Positions 10,859-19,744 of a stretch of DNA of 64,000 nt are shown here, piece by piece. The first letter of the stretch is position 1; every line of letters starts with the position of its first letter. Both the position numbers and the translations under genes were made by a program. The notes below the pieces were generated by a model. It was not told the origin of the DNA, searched no databases, and worked only from the letters and a program-made list of their open reading frames with translations. The DNA lies in contig CM039210.1 of NCBI GenBank assembly GCA_008360975.2, positions 17,197,007 to 17,261,006 on the forward strand, in the 5' to 3' direction. Source of the stretch: Lichenostomus cassidix (lineage: Eukaryota > Chordata > Aves > Passeriformes > Meliphagidae).

Positions 10859-11376
10859 TAACGCAGTGGGGGGAGGAGGGGTGGAACAGGCCTCTGCGTT
10901 TACCGAAAGTGTCTCTAAGGCTATTGAGAGATCACTCCAGCCAGCACTGCTCTGGTGCTGTACAGAAAGACCCTTCTCACACCCAGGCCGGTGTAAGGCA
11001 CAGATTCTCACTTACCCAGAGAGCTGGATAGCTCACGCATTACCAGAGACAAAGAATCCAGAGGCTCGATCAGCTGGATGTTCCAGATATTTATTCCGAA
11101 GGGGTCCAGCGTGAAAGAGGAAGAGAAGCCCCAGGTGCCCCTAGATATAGGGATCACCTGGGGTCAGGGGAGAGGAGGCGGGGGGAACACTACAACCAAT
11201 GGGGAGAAGGGAGGGATGGAGTCAGGGGTTAGGTTACAGCCAGGGGGATTTACATAATTTGGGGAGGGACTTATCATGTTAATTGGACAGGGATGTTTTC
11301 CCACCAGTGAAACCCTGCTGTACTGGGACTACTCGGCTCCCCAGCAGTTCCTGAGGTGGTATTATCTACCACCACA
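10859..11376 (-). repeat. ERV-3 3' LTR
   Basis: Minus-strand LTR beginning TGTGGTGGTAG at 11376, just after the polypurine tract, and ending at 10859 beside target copy ACAGAT. It aligns end to end with 19220-19738. The env frame runs about 34 codons into it. Confidence 0.93.
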
Positions 11377-11935
11377 TCTCCCCCTTCCTTATTTAAAGGA
11401 AAGGCCTCCCCTACTTGCTTAGTTAAACACTTATTGAGGCAACCGAACAAGCTTAGAACAAGGAAAATTATTAGGATCACCCACAGTCCAGCTTTGACTA
11501 AGGATGTTAGCCATCCTTGAAGTCCCCATTGTCCGAAAAGATCACCAATCCAGTCTGCTTCTTTTTCTGTCTTTAGTTCTTTGATTTGATCCTTTATTTT
11601 CTGTATCGTTGCGTGGTTGCTTTGGTTATGAGATGACAGGTTAAAGCAACACAGCCCCTCGAATTCTTCATAGCCATGTCCATGGGCCAATAAAAGAAAG
11701 TCGATGGCTGCTCTGTTTTGCAGTGTTGCATGCCTGGTGGTTTCTTCATCTTCAAGAAGTTGAGAGAGGGCACTCGAGGTTAGGTTAGCATGCTTTCCGA
11801 GCCAGCACTCAAGGTGGCTAAGTTCACCTAAGGCTTTTGCTGCCGCTACTCCAGGCAGGAAAAATGATGCAGCAATCCTTTTAGACAATGACCAATTGAT
11901 AACTTTGCTATCACAATTTGGATCTAATTGTTGTA
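11274..11935 (-). pseudogene. env: ERV-3 env, transmembrane subunit (alpha-like)
   Basis: Resembles the TM subunit of alpha-type retroviruses: a fusion-type segment (ASFFLPGVAAAKAL), the LQNRAAIDFLLLAHGHG block, a GLCCFN disulfide region, a long heptad stretch (IQKIKDQIKELKTE) and a hydrophobic anchor (LWVILIIFLVLSLF). The first Cys of the expected CX6CC is Tyr here (a TAT codon). The open frame continues into the LTR to a stop at 11274-11276. Its N-terminal end is cut by the solo LTR at 11936, just after the KR cleavage site. Confidence 0.88.
11377..11388 (-). promoter_or_regulatory. ERV-3 polypurine tract
   Basis: On the minus strand reads GGAAGGGGGAGA, directly before the LTR TG. Confidence 0.8.
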
Positions 11936-12520
11936 TGTTGCAGTGCATGCCTGAAAGTTCTAGTGCTCAAGAGACCAGCTGCAGGGGCCTGTGACAGCCT
12001 GGACTGCTTAGGTCATGGAGACCTGTGGAAACCAACCATGAGCCCCTGCAGTTGAAGAAATTATTTCTAGAGACTTCTCCTTTGTTCCCTCTTGAGTTGT
12101 GTATCATTGGTTCATTTGAATTGTGTCCCTGTCCCTCTTCCCTCTGACTGTCCCGGTTGGTCTGCACACCAAACCACTCCCCTTTTCCTTCCCCATATAA
12201 CCCTTTGTTACTGGCTGTTCGGGGCCCGCAGCCTCCGGACTTCCAGCCTTCTGTCCGTCCCCGTCTCTCCGTCCCTTCTCGCCGTCCCTGGACCCTCACC
12301 CGAAGACCCTCAAATAAATCCCTGGAAGCCTGCAGACTGCGTGTCGTACATTCTTCTGCCCCACCTCGGTTCCCGCTTGCCTCCGTCCCCCAGGCACTCC
12401 GCAGACCAGTCAGCGAGCCTCTCTACCAGGGCACACCCGGCAGGTGCGGGCGGCGTGGCGTCTCGCCCTTTCTGTGTGGCTTCGGGGCGTGCCGCCTGAA
12501 CTCCAAAGCGAGAAGCCACA
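11936..12520 (+). mobile_element. Solo LTR-B copy 1 (585 bp) in ERV-3 env
   Basis: TGTTGCAG...GAAGCCACA with a perfect 6-bp target duplication GTTGTA (11930-11935, 12521-12526). AATAAA near 12313 gives plus orientation, opposite to ERV-3. Removing it joins the SU cleavage-site codons (QKR) to the TM N-terminus in one frame. The open frames on the plus strand here are LTR sequence, not genes. Confidence 0.92.
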
Positions 12521-12928
12521 GTTGTATATTTCTTTTTTGGCAGGCCAATCGAGTATGGTTTCTCCAATATAGAATTTGGGTTTTGTAGGGTGCCAGTACA
12601 GAAAGCCTGCCGAGAGTGCACAGCCCCCCCCGGAACTGGGATGGGATTCCAGGCAAAGATCATTAAAAGATGGTTTTCTGTTACTTTTTTCTTTTTTCCC
12701 TCTCATCCCCCCTTTTTTTCTCATAACACACGGGTAATAGGGTAGAAGGTTAGGGAAACACGAGGGTAACAGATAAGGGATTTGTGGGTTTGGGGAACTG
12801 CTTGAAGGCGGCACAAATAGCTGTTCACGTGACTGGTATCTTGTGCTGACATCTTCTCCAAGCAGCACTGGTTTCTTTGTCTGGGGTTTCTTTGTCAGTG
12901 TCTGGTGTGTCATCTTTCGTCTGCTCAA
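12521..12928 (-). pseudogene. env: ERV-3 env, leader and residual SU
   Basis: A frame overlapping the 3' end of pol starts near 12928 (MSRRKMTHQ), as expected for an env leader. In another frame, about 12656-12521, a short SU C-terminal piece (CTLGRL, NHTRLACQKR) ends in a basic KR cleavage site. Only about 400 bases lie between, far too little for a full SU, so most of SU is deleted and at least one frameshift separates the parts. Confidence 0.7.
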
Positions 12929-14210
12929 GAGCTGTCGCTGACGGTCGGAGGTAGGGCTTTACATATTTTCCTGGTATCCACTTGGGTCCTGAAGGTGTGG
13001 AAACACAAGCATATCCCCTCCCCCATACAATTAGTGAAAAAGGGCCTGATATTCGATGGCTTTCTGGATCTTTGATTAACACTGGCGGTTGTTCTTTTAA
13101 TTTGGCTTGGGTCGAATTAGTAAAATGCCGGAACACAGGGGGGTCAGGCTCTTCAAACGAATTGTTTAAGAAATTTATTGTGAAAAGGGCTTTGCAGAGT
13201 CTCAAAATGGGAGAATTGAGTTCTGACCCTCCCTGCTGTTGGTCTAGGACCCTCTTAATTGTCTGGTGGGTCCTCTCAACTATGGATTGTCCTGTGGGGG
13301 AGTGGGGGATGCCTGTAATGTGTTTAATACCCCACGAGCTAAAAACCTCTTGAACTCTGTTAGAGATGTATGCTGGACCGTTGTCAGCTTTTATCTCAGC
13401 AGGACCACCCAGGGTAGAGAAAGCAAGGAGAAAGTGCTTTATAACATCTCTTGCCTTTTCTCCTGCATGGGCAGATGCAAAAACAGCTCCAGAAAATGTA
13501 TCTACAGAAACGTGTACGTATTTTAATTTGCCAAACTGAGGGACATGGGTTACATCTGTTTGCCAGATTTCGCAGCTGCCTAGACCCCGGGGGTTAACCC
13601 CAGACCCTAATGATGGCACTTGGTAGCTCTGACAGCTAGGACAGGTTGCTACAATTGCCCTTGCCTGGTTTCGAGGTAGTCTAAACATTCTTATGAGTGC
13701 TGGTACATTCTGATGGTAAAATTGATGGCTCAGCTTTGCCTGAGCAAAGGTGTCTGGAATGTTAGGAGCTTTCACCGGCATAGCTAGAGTGTCTGCCCTC
13801 CGATTCCCTTCAGTGATTGGTCCAGGGAGATCGGTGTGTGACCTCACATGCATCACATGGAACGGCTGCTTTCTGTGGGAAAGCAGAAAAACAAGTTTTG
13901 AGACCAGTTTATACAATTTAGGATTTGACACTTCTTTTAGCCAGGCATGTTCTGCTCTGGCAACTACTCCAGCTACATAAGCTGAATCTGTTACCAGATT
14001 AATAGGTTCTTCGAACATCTCAAAAGCTCTAACAACGGCTGATAGCTCCGCAATTTGTGGAGAGCCCTCCACTATTTGGACATCGTGCTCCCACACTTGC
14101 GTTTTGGGATGTTTCCAAGTCACGACTGACTTTTGGGATTTCCCGGAGCCATCTGTAAAAACAGTTAGAGCCTTGAGAGGGGTTCGACTTTGAAGTTCTT
14201 TTGGGGCCAA
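12825..14210 (-). CDS. pol: ERV-3 pol, RNase H and integrase (open 461-codon frame)
   Basis: RNase H with all four acidic residues (D20 in FTDGS, E55 in AEL, D75 in TDSAY, D140 in RAD), then integrase with H162-H166-C190-C193 zinc residues and the core D219 (WQTDV), D276 (ADNGPAY), E312 (VERTHQ). The SPTGQSIVERTH block and the C-terminal KWIPGKYVKPY are beta-like. The frame is intact and contains every catalytic residue, but it is separated from RT by a frameshift near 14205. It overlaps the env leader at its 3' end. Positions count from the first residue of the open frame. Confidence 0.92.
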   Translation of the reverse strand: MAPKELQSRTPLKALTVFTDGSGKSQKSVVTWKHPKTQVWEHDVQIVEGSPQIAELSAVVRAFEMFEEPINLVTDSAYVAGVVARAEHAWLKEVSNPKLYKLVSKLVFLLSHRKQPFHVMHVRSHTDLPGPITEGNRRADTLAMPVKAPNIPDTFAQAKLSHQFYHQNVPALIRMFRLPRNQARAIVATCPSCQSYQVPSLGSGVNPRGLGSCEIWQTDVTHVPQFGKLKYVHVSVDTFSGAVFASAHAGEKARDVIKHFLLAFSTLGGPAEIKADNGPAYISNRVQEVFSSWGIKHITGIPHSPTGQSIVERTHQTIKRVLDQQQGGSELNSPILRLCKALFTINFLNNSFEEPDPPVFRHFTNSTQAKLKEQPPVLIKDPESHRISGPFSLIVWGRGYACVSTPSGPKWIPGKYVKPYLRPSATALEQTKDDTPDTDKETPDKETSAAWRRCQHKIPVT

Positions 14211-15242
14211 ATGAAAAGTTGAATTGAATAATTTATGTTTTGGATTATGATTTGAAATCTTGCCTGGATAACTATCCAGAGCAAATTGAAGGTGTTCATT
14301 TGGAGTACGTTTGCTAAGGAATCATTTTCCAATGATGGATAGATGCAGGTGAAATCACACCCTGCAAGGGTACGGAGGCATGCTCTGGCTCTCATAATTA
14401 GTTGGGCTACTTGTTCTTGTCGTGTTGTTATGGTTTTGAGCGGCTGATGTGATAAGAAGATCCACTCTATTATAAGAAGTGGGTCTTTTTGTGCAGAGTC
14501 CCATTGAAAAATCAGTCCATACAGCCTGGGTGACTCACCCAGAACGATGAAATTAAAAGGTAACTCAGGACTTGTCTGATGGGCTTGGCGAGAAGATAGG
14601 GCAAGCTGTACCTTAGCGATGGATTCCCGGGCCTCCTCTGTGATGACTCGGCGTGAGTCCAGGTGGTCACAGCCTTTCAGGAGGTTAAACAGTGGTGCAA
14701 GGTCCTCCGTAGTAACTCCCAGCAGAGGACGAACCCAGTTTATAGATCCACACAGCTGGTGCAAGTCCCGGAGTGTCTTTGGGTTGTCTTTGATGGTGAG
14801 CTGCTGGGGTATGATGGTCCGTTCATTGATGCAAAGTCCCAGGTAGGTCCATGGGCAGGTACGCTGAATCTTTTCCTGCTGGATCTCGAACCCTGCTTTC
14901 TCAATAGCTTGAGTAGTTTTTTCTAGAGTTAAGTTCAGGTATTTATCATTTGGTGCACAAATCAACACATCATCCATGTAGTGGAGAATGATAGAACGTG
15001 CAAACTCTTTGCGGATGGGGGACAGGACGCGAGCCACATACCATTGGCAAATAGTTGGAGAATTTTTCATACCCTGGGGTAACACACACCCATGGTATCT
15101 GCGCTGGGGGGCTTCCTGGTTTAGGGATGGCACGGAGAAAGCAAACCGAGGAGCATCACTTGGGTGTAGGGGGATTGTGAAGAAACAGTCTTTAATGTCA
15201 ATGACAGCAAGCTTCCAATTCCGAGGAAGCATTGAGGGTGAG
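14165..15242 (-). pseudogene. pol: ERV-3 pol, RT central and C-terminal part
   Basis: Beta-like RT: IDIKDCFF (first catalytic Asp), LPQGMKNSPTICQ, HYMDDVLI (YMDD), TYLGLCI and the connection domain (LCGSINWVRPLLG). The segment is open from the LTR-A border to 14165, then runs out of frame at the RNase H junction (near 14205), where an indel lies. Because the LTR-A insertion plus duplication is 270 bases, it does not shift the frame of the N-terminal part at 15507-15838. Confidence 0.92.
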
Positions 15243-15506
15243 TGTCGCTGTTGAGTCGCTAGCAGAGAAGAAGAACCCGGATTCTCAGCGTGGCATAGAA
15301 AAAGCGCTTTATTATTTTGAATCCAACATATATATAGACTTTTCAGAGGTCACCCAGATTGGTCAGTCAGAAACCTCCCCCTAGGCCTGATTGGCCAGGC
15401 CCAAACTGTCCAAATCTCGAGACACTGTAACAACAACATCCAAACTTTATCTTTGTTTATAAAACACAGGAGAATGTTCTCATGGGAAAGACCTGTGCTA
15501 GCCACA
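15243..15506 (-). mobile_element. Solo LTR-A copy 3 (264 bp) in ERV-3 RT
   Basis: Plus-strand ends TGTCGCTG...GCTAGCCACA, with a perfect 6-bp target duplication GGTGAG (15237-15242, 15507-15512). Same family as the copies in ERV-2. It gives a chimeric read-through frame down to 15350 from the RT N-terminal part. Confidence 0.95.
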
Positions 15507-15838
15507 GGTGAGGGCAGGCCAGGCTGTAGGGGTCCCATATTCTCAATGACTTCATTGATTTTCCTGAGGTCTTGGAGGAGCCTCCATTTGTCTTTTCCAG
15601 GTTTCCGGATGACAAAGACAGGGGAGTTCCAAGGGCTATTAGATGGTACAATGTGACCTTTGGCAAGCTGTTCTTCTACTAGGGATTCTAAAGCGCTGAG
15701 CTTCTCTTTGCTTAGGGGCCACTGGGTCACCCAGACTGGATCGTTTGTCTTCCAGGTAAGGGGTGGGGTGGAGCATCTCCCAGTGGCCCCAGCTAGAAAT
15801 CCTGAGATGGAGGTGGGATTACCAGCTGACTCCCCCAC
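15507..15838 (-). pseudogene. pol: ERV-3 pol, RT N-terminal part
   Basis: Beta-like RT start: [38 protein letters not shown], then [18 protein letters not shown]. It overlaps the protease frame by 46 bases in a different frame, as in beta-type pro-pol frameshift layouts. It ends at the LTR-A target site. Confidence 0.9.
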
Positions 15839-16131
15839 TGGGTAAGGAGATCTCTGCCCCAGAGGGTAAAACCAGAGTCAATTACATATGGGTGGATGGT
15901 GGCTGTGTGTCCTTCAGGGCCTTCTATGATATTATTTGTACTCCTCTGGGAAGTTGCTGACCCTCCTATGCCTGTGATTCTCCCACCTGCTGGTTTGGTT
16001 TTCCAGTCCTGGGGCCATTCTGCTTGAGAAATGATGGTTACATCGGCCCCTGTGTCTACCATCCCCGTCAGGTAAGCAGTGGATTTATCATTGTGTAGTT
16101 TACAATGCATCATGGGCTTGTCTGCGCCCAC
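15793..16131 (-). pseudogene. pro: ERV-3 protease
   Basis: Aspartic protease with GMVDTGADVTII (active-site DTGA), a flap-like GIGGSA and the C-terminal [10 protein letters not shown]. Near family length and open, but its frame differs from the dUTPase-like part upstream, so an indel near 16160 separates them. Confidence 0.87.
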
Positions 16132-16180
16132 AACCTCTGCCCACCATATGGAAGGTGTTCTGTGGCACCTGGGGTGGTTT

Positions 16181-16549
16181 TCAGGTAGCTTGTGCTACCA
16201 CCTGACCCTTTGATAGAAACCAGGGAGTGTTGTTAGAGGAGACAGAAATCTGTACTTGTCCACTGGGGTCTATTTTGTGCACCTCAGGTAAAATAGAAAG
16301 TTCAGGTGGACCGTGCTTAGTGTCCCCGACTATCAAGATGTCCACAGTCTTATCAAAAGGTTTTTCAAAATTTACATATATGTGTTGTTGATTTCCATTG
16401 CGGAAGTGGTGTGTATCAGTACTTCCAAGACGGAGTCTTTTGTCTGTTCTGCTGTGTGGTGCGCAGTTACAGTCCATGGCAGGGGTTGCAGGGCAGGGAG
16501 AGACAGCCGTAAGATTTGTGTCTTTGCGCAGAGCCGTGCCGCGCTTCAC
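16181..16549 (-). pseudogene. ERV-3 dUTPase-like segment upstream of protease
   Basis: Sits between gag and protease, where beta-type viruses carry dUTPase. The C-terminal part (SGQVQISVSSNN, then FLSKGQVVAQAT) resembles the last dUTPase strands and the KGDRIAQ-like motif, but no complete catalytic motifs are visible. A TGA ends the frame at 16181. Assignment rests on position and this one region. Confidence 0.45.
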
Positions 16550-17944
16550 TGTCCATTTCCCTGGTCCTTCTGATGGTGATGCTGGCAGGGACAGCCTGGG
16601 GGCACAGTCTCAGTAATTTTGTTAGTATTTCTCTTAACACGCTTTGGTTCAGGGCAGTCTTTGACCATGTGTTGAAAACTCCCACAATTATAACATCTAT
16701 GAGGTATTTTCTGTGATGCTGCTAGTGCTTCCGCTACCCCTTGTGAAACTGCTTGGGCTATGGTTGCCTCAGGGGATGCTAATTTGGTGCAAGCCTCAAT
16801 CATCTGATCAAGAGTGGGAGCTGGATCTAGAGGGAGAGCTCAAAGGACTTTTTTACAACTCTCATTAGCATTTGCCATAGCTAGTGCATGCAGCAGCTCT
16901 TTTTGGGCTTCTGAATTCCCAACTTGCTTTTGGACTGACTCTTTTAGTCTGTCGAAGAATTTTATAAAGGACTCATCGATTGCTTGTTTTATGATGGAGA
17001 AATTTAGAGAGGGGGTGGAGTCCGAGGGAGTTGAGAGCAAAGCCCTGTCAGCTTCTCTTTTGATATCTTCTAAAATCAGTTCAGGCAATTGTCTCACCTG
17101 ATCCTGGGGTTTAACTAGGTTTCCTTCCCCGCAAAGATCATCTAGTGTTAAGTGAGCCCTGTTGGGATCTCTGTGATATACCTGCAGGAGGTCTCTTAAT
17201 TGTTTTCTCCAAGTTCTGTCCCACAGCATGTATTCCCCCAGTGACAGAAGACATGCCATAAGATTTTTTATATCATGTGGAACTAATACATTTGCAGCAA
17301 AGGTAGCTTGAAGTAGATTTTTAAAATAAGGGGAGTCATGCCCAAAATCCTTCCCTGCCTTGCACATCTCTTTTATCTGTGCATATGGGAGGGCGTCCCA
17401 GCGGGGGTTCCCTCCAGCCCTGTTATAATGCACTGGGGCAGCAGTGACAGAGATTTTGTTTGCTATTCCCCAGTGTCCCTCCTCTGTGGCTTGCCTGCGT
17501 ATTTCAAGCCAGGGGTCCTCCTCAGAGTCGCTGCTCTCCTCTTCCGAAGAGGAACAGGCAGCCCGAGGCCGGGACCGGGCACGGCGGGGACGGCTCCTCC
17601 TCTGTCGCTGGCCGGCCCTGTTGCCATGGGAACCGGGGAGTAGCAGGGCCGTAGGAGTAGCACCGCCGGGGAGGTGGGGGGATGAACGAGGGAGGGGCCC
17701 GCGCCCGGGTGGGAGCTCCCCGCGGGGGGCAGGGCCGAGGCAGGGACAACACCCGATACCACAAGGGGCGGGGCCGACGCAGGGACACCTGATACTGCGG
17801 GGGGGTGGGACCGACGCTAACCCGGGAGTTTTAAACTGATATGAACAAAGCACCCCGGCTTGTTGTGCCACGCGGGCCACTGCTGTAGTGTGCTTATGCT
17901 GTTCTAGAGACTTCTCCCTAGCAGAAACCTGTACCATCCCATGC
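16546..17944 (-). pseudogene. gag: ERV-3 gag, capsid and nucleocapsid
   Basis: One frame from 17944 to 16546 broken only by TGA at 16840-16842. It has a Pro- and Arg-rich linker, an acidic SSSEEESSDSEE stretch, and a capsid ending in a major-homology region (IDESFIKFFDRLKESV, then NANESCKK). The nucleocapsid carries one CX2CX4HX4C knuckle (CYNCGSFQHMVKDC). A second knuckle is not clear, and a frameshift follows near 16550. The LTR at 17945 separates this from the Pro-rich and matrix parts. It translates as an ordinary beta/alpha-type Gag. Confidence 0.88.
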
Positions 17945-18389
17945 TGTAATCTTATTGGTTTACCCCTTTCTCCTCCCTGGCTCCTCCCCTCTGGCTTCCC
18001 CTAGTTGGTTCTTCTGAGTAACCACGCCTCTGTTCCCTCTCCTGATAACCCGCTGAGAAAGCGGAACTCGGGGTTCACCATCTTGGCTTTCCACCACCCT
18101 GAATCCTCCCCTGCCTCTCCGCTCCTCTCCACCCTCCTCTGACCCTCGACTGTGGACCTTAATAAATCCCTGGAAACTTCAGATGGTGATCCTGCATTTC
18201 TTCCATCGCCATGCCTCCATGGAGTCTCGCGTCCCCCGCAGCTCCACTGCCTGCTACAGCCACGTGTCTGCCTGGCGTGTTCTGGCCACGGGCGGCCCCC
18301 TCCACATTGCGGCGTGGGGTGGCTGTTTGTGAGTCGTGATACCGTGCTGCCGCATGCCGCGTCCTGTCCCGCAGGAGAAAGGGGTAACA
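17945..18389 (+). mobile_element. Solo LTR-B-like copy 2 (about 445 bp) in ERV-3 gag
   Basis: TGTAATCTTA...GGGGTAACA, with AATAAATCCCTGGA near 18161 matching the same stretch in LTR-B copy 1 and similar GC-rich U5-like sequence. No clear target duplication was found, so the ends are set by TG...CA and by where the gag reading resumes. Confidence 0.65.
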
Positions 18390-18644
18390 GGTGGCTTGCG
18401 CCATCTTGTAAAAAACATGAAGTCGAGGTAGGGAGGTTTTGGGGTGCTGGAAGGAGGGTGAGGGACAGGCTCGAATCGGGGTGATCAGTTCCGGTTGGAG
18501 CAGGGGATAGGGGAGAGAGAGCTTCTCCCCCCTGAGGTTCTGGGGGTTTAGGGACAGCAGGGGAGGGAACGGACACAGGGGAAATAGCACAAAAGGGGTC
18601 TGAATTTTTCGGCAGAACTGAGTCTTAGAGTTCTTAACAGACAT
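18390..18644 (-). pseudogene. gag: ERV-3 gag, proline-rich region
   Basis: A minus-strand frame with Pro-rich content (VPSPAVPKPPEPQGG, SPLSPAPTG) ending FLQDGASH at the LTR border. It lies between matrix and capsid, as Pro-rich linkers do in beta/alpha Gag. It is in another frame from the matrix fragment. Confidence 0.6.
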
Positions 18645-18681
18645 AAATCACTACAAACAAAGGGAGGAAATTAGCAACTGT

Positions 18682-18900
18682 TTATTCCTCAGCCTGTGTG
18701 AGAACCATCAGTTTCTCCCCGATCTTATCCCAGAAACTAAGAGACTGAACAGAAACTACAGAAACATTTGGAAAGATGTTAAAAATCCATCGAACAAAAG
18801 ATTTTAAATTCCCCTTAGAAAACTGGGAATTATCTGACTTAAGGGTGGTTTTAAGGGAGGTATAAAGCTCTGATTGGGGACGGGTTAACTTCCCACCCAT
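18682..18900 (-). pseudogene. gag: ERV-3 gag, matrix N-terminus
   Basis: ATG at 18900 opens MGGKLTRPQSELYTSLKTTLK, with a Gly-2 myristoylation-type start and a helical matrix-like sequence (FVRWIFNIFPNVS, FWDKIGEKLM). It stops after TQAEE at 18682, far short of a full matrix. This ATG is chosen over an upstream one because of the Gly-2 and the family pattern. Confidence 0.72.
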
Positions 18901-19198
18901 ATTCCCCAAATAAATTCTTCCCAACACTGAAAGAAAAAATAAGAGAAAAAAAAACCAAAGAAAAATTCACTGACAAAGCCTCACTCACCACTTCGAGGCT
19001 TCCTAGAGTGTAAAAAAAACCTTTCGGCGTGGTTCTCTGGTTTTAGCCGATTTCTCCCGTCCCAGACAAACGGAGATCTCTCGGCTGCCTCTTTAAACAG
19101 ATCTAATAAAACTTAGACCTGTTTTCGAGGGAAGTAGCTGCTCCGATCATGACATCTATGGCATAAAGCCTTTCGAGACACTTTCAGGGATTTTTTAT
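18901..19198 (-). other. ERV-3 leader
   Basis: Untranslated sequence between primer site and gag. A-rich runs and no motif that could be assigned; a packaging signal would be expected here. Confidence 0.6.
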
Positions 19199-19217
19199 GT
19201 CCCTGTATCGAGCGCCA
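19199..19217 (-). promoter_or_regulatory. ERV-3 primer-binding site (lysine-tRNA-like)
   Basis: Minus strand reads TGGCGCTCGATACAGGGAC, two bases inside the 5' LTR end. It is close to the tRNA-Lys3 type site, with one substitution and one inserted base. Confidence 0.7.
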
Positions 19218-19219
19218 CT

Positions 19220-19738
19220 TAACGCAGTGGGGGGAGGATGGGTGGAACAGGCCTCTGCGTTTACCGAAAGTGTCTCTAAGGCTATTGAGAGATCACTCCA
19301 GCCAGCACTGCTCTGGTGCTGAACAGAAAGACCCTTCTCACACCTGAGCCGGTGGAAGGCACAGATTCTCACTCACCCAGAGAGCTGGATAGCTCACGCA
19401 TTACCAGAGACAAAGAATCCAGAGGCTCGATCAGCTGGATGTTCCAGATATTTATTCCAAAGGGTTCCAGCGTGAAAGAGGAAGAGGAGACCCCAGGTGT
19501 CCCTAGATATAGGGATCACCTGGGGTCAGGGGAGAGGAGGTGGGGGAAACACTACAACCAATGGGGAGAAGGGAGGGATGGAGTCAGGGGTTAGGTTACA
19601 GCCAGGGGGATTTACATAATTTGGGGAGGGACTTATCATGTTAATTGGACAGGGATGTTTTCCCACCAGTGAAACCCTGCTGTACTGGGACTACTCGGCT
19701 CCCCAGCAGTTCCTGAGGTGGTATTATCCAACACCACA
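19220..19738 (-). repeat. ERV-3 5' LTR
   Basis: Partner of 10859-11376. It starts TGTGGTGTTGG at 19738 next to target copy ACAGAT. The minus-strand end is CGTTA rather than CA, in both LTRs. Confidence 0.93.
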
Positions 19739-19744
19739 ACAGAT

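Larger units (their letters stand above)
10859..19738 (-). mobile_element. ERV-3, near full-length provirus (8880 bp) with both LTRs
   Basis: Two LTRs of 518 and 519 bp flank gag, dUTPase-like, protease, pol and env on the minus strand. A perfect 6-bp target duplication ACAGAT lies at 10853-10858 and 19739-19744. The LTRs differ at roughly 16 positions by eye (about 3%), a moderate age. Pol is beta-like, whereas the env transmembrane part is alpha-like, so the element is a mosaic lineage. It has since received LTR-B type elements in env and gag and an LTR-A in RT. Confidence 0.95.

Noticed and set aside
12092..12588. Plus-strand open frames of 135-143 codons inside ERV-3 env
   Set aside because: They lie in the solo LTR-B, bounded by a target duplication, and show only GC-rich composition.
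15350..15838. 162-codon frame as a complete small protein
   Set aside because: Its C-terminal third is read-through into the LTR-A insertion; only the RT N-terminal part is real.
17338..17839. Plus-strand open frames of about 100-130 codons
   Set aside because: Antisense to ERV-3 gag, whose minus-strand translation has real motifs.
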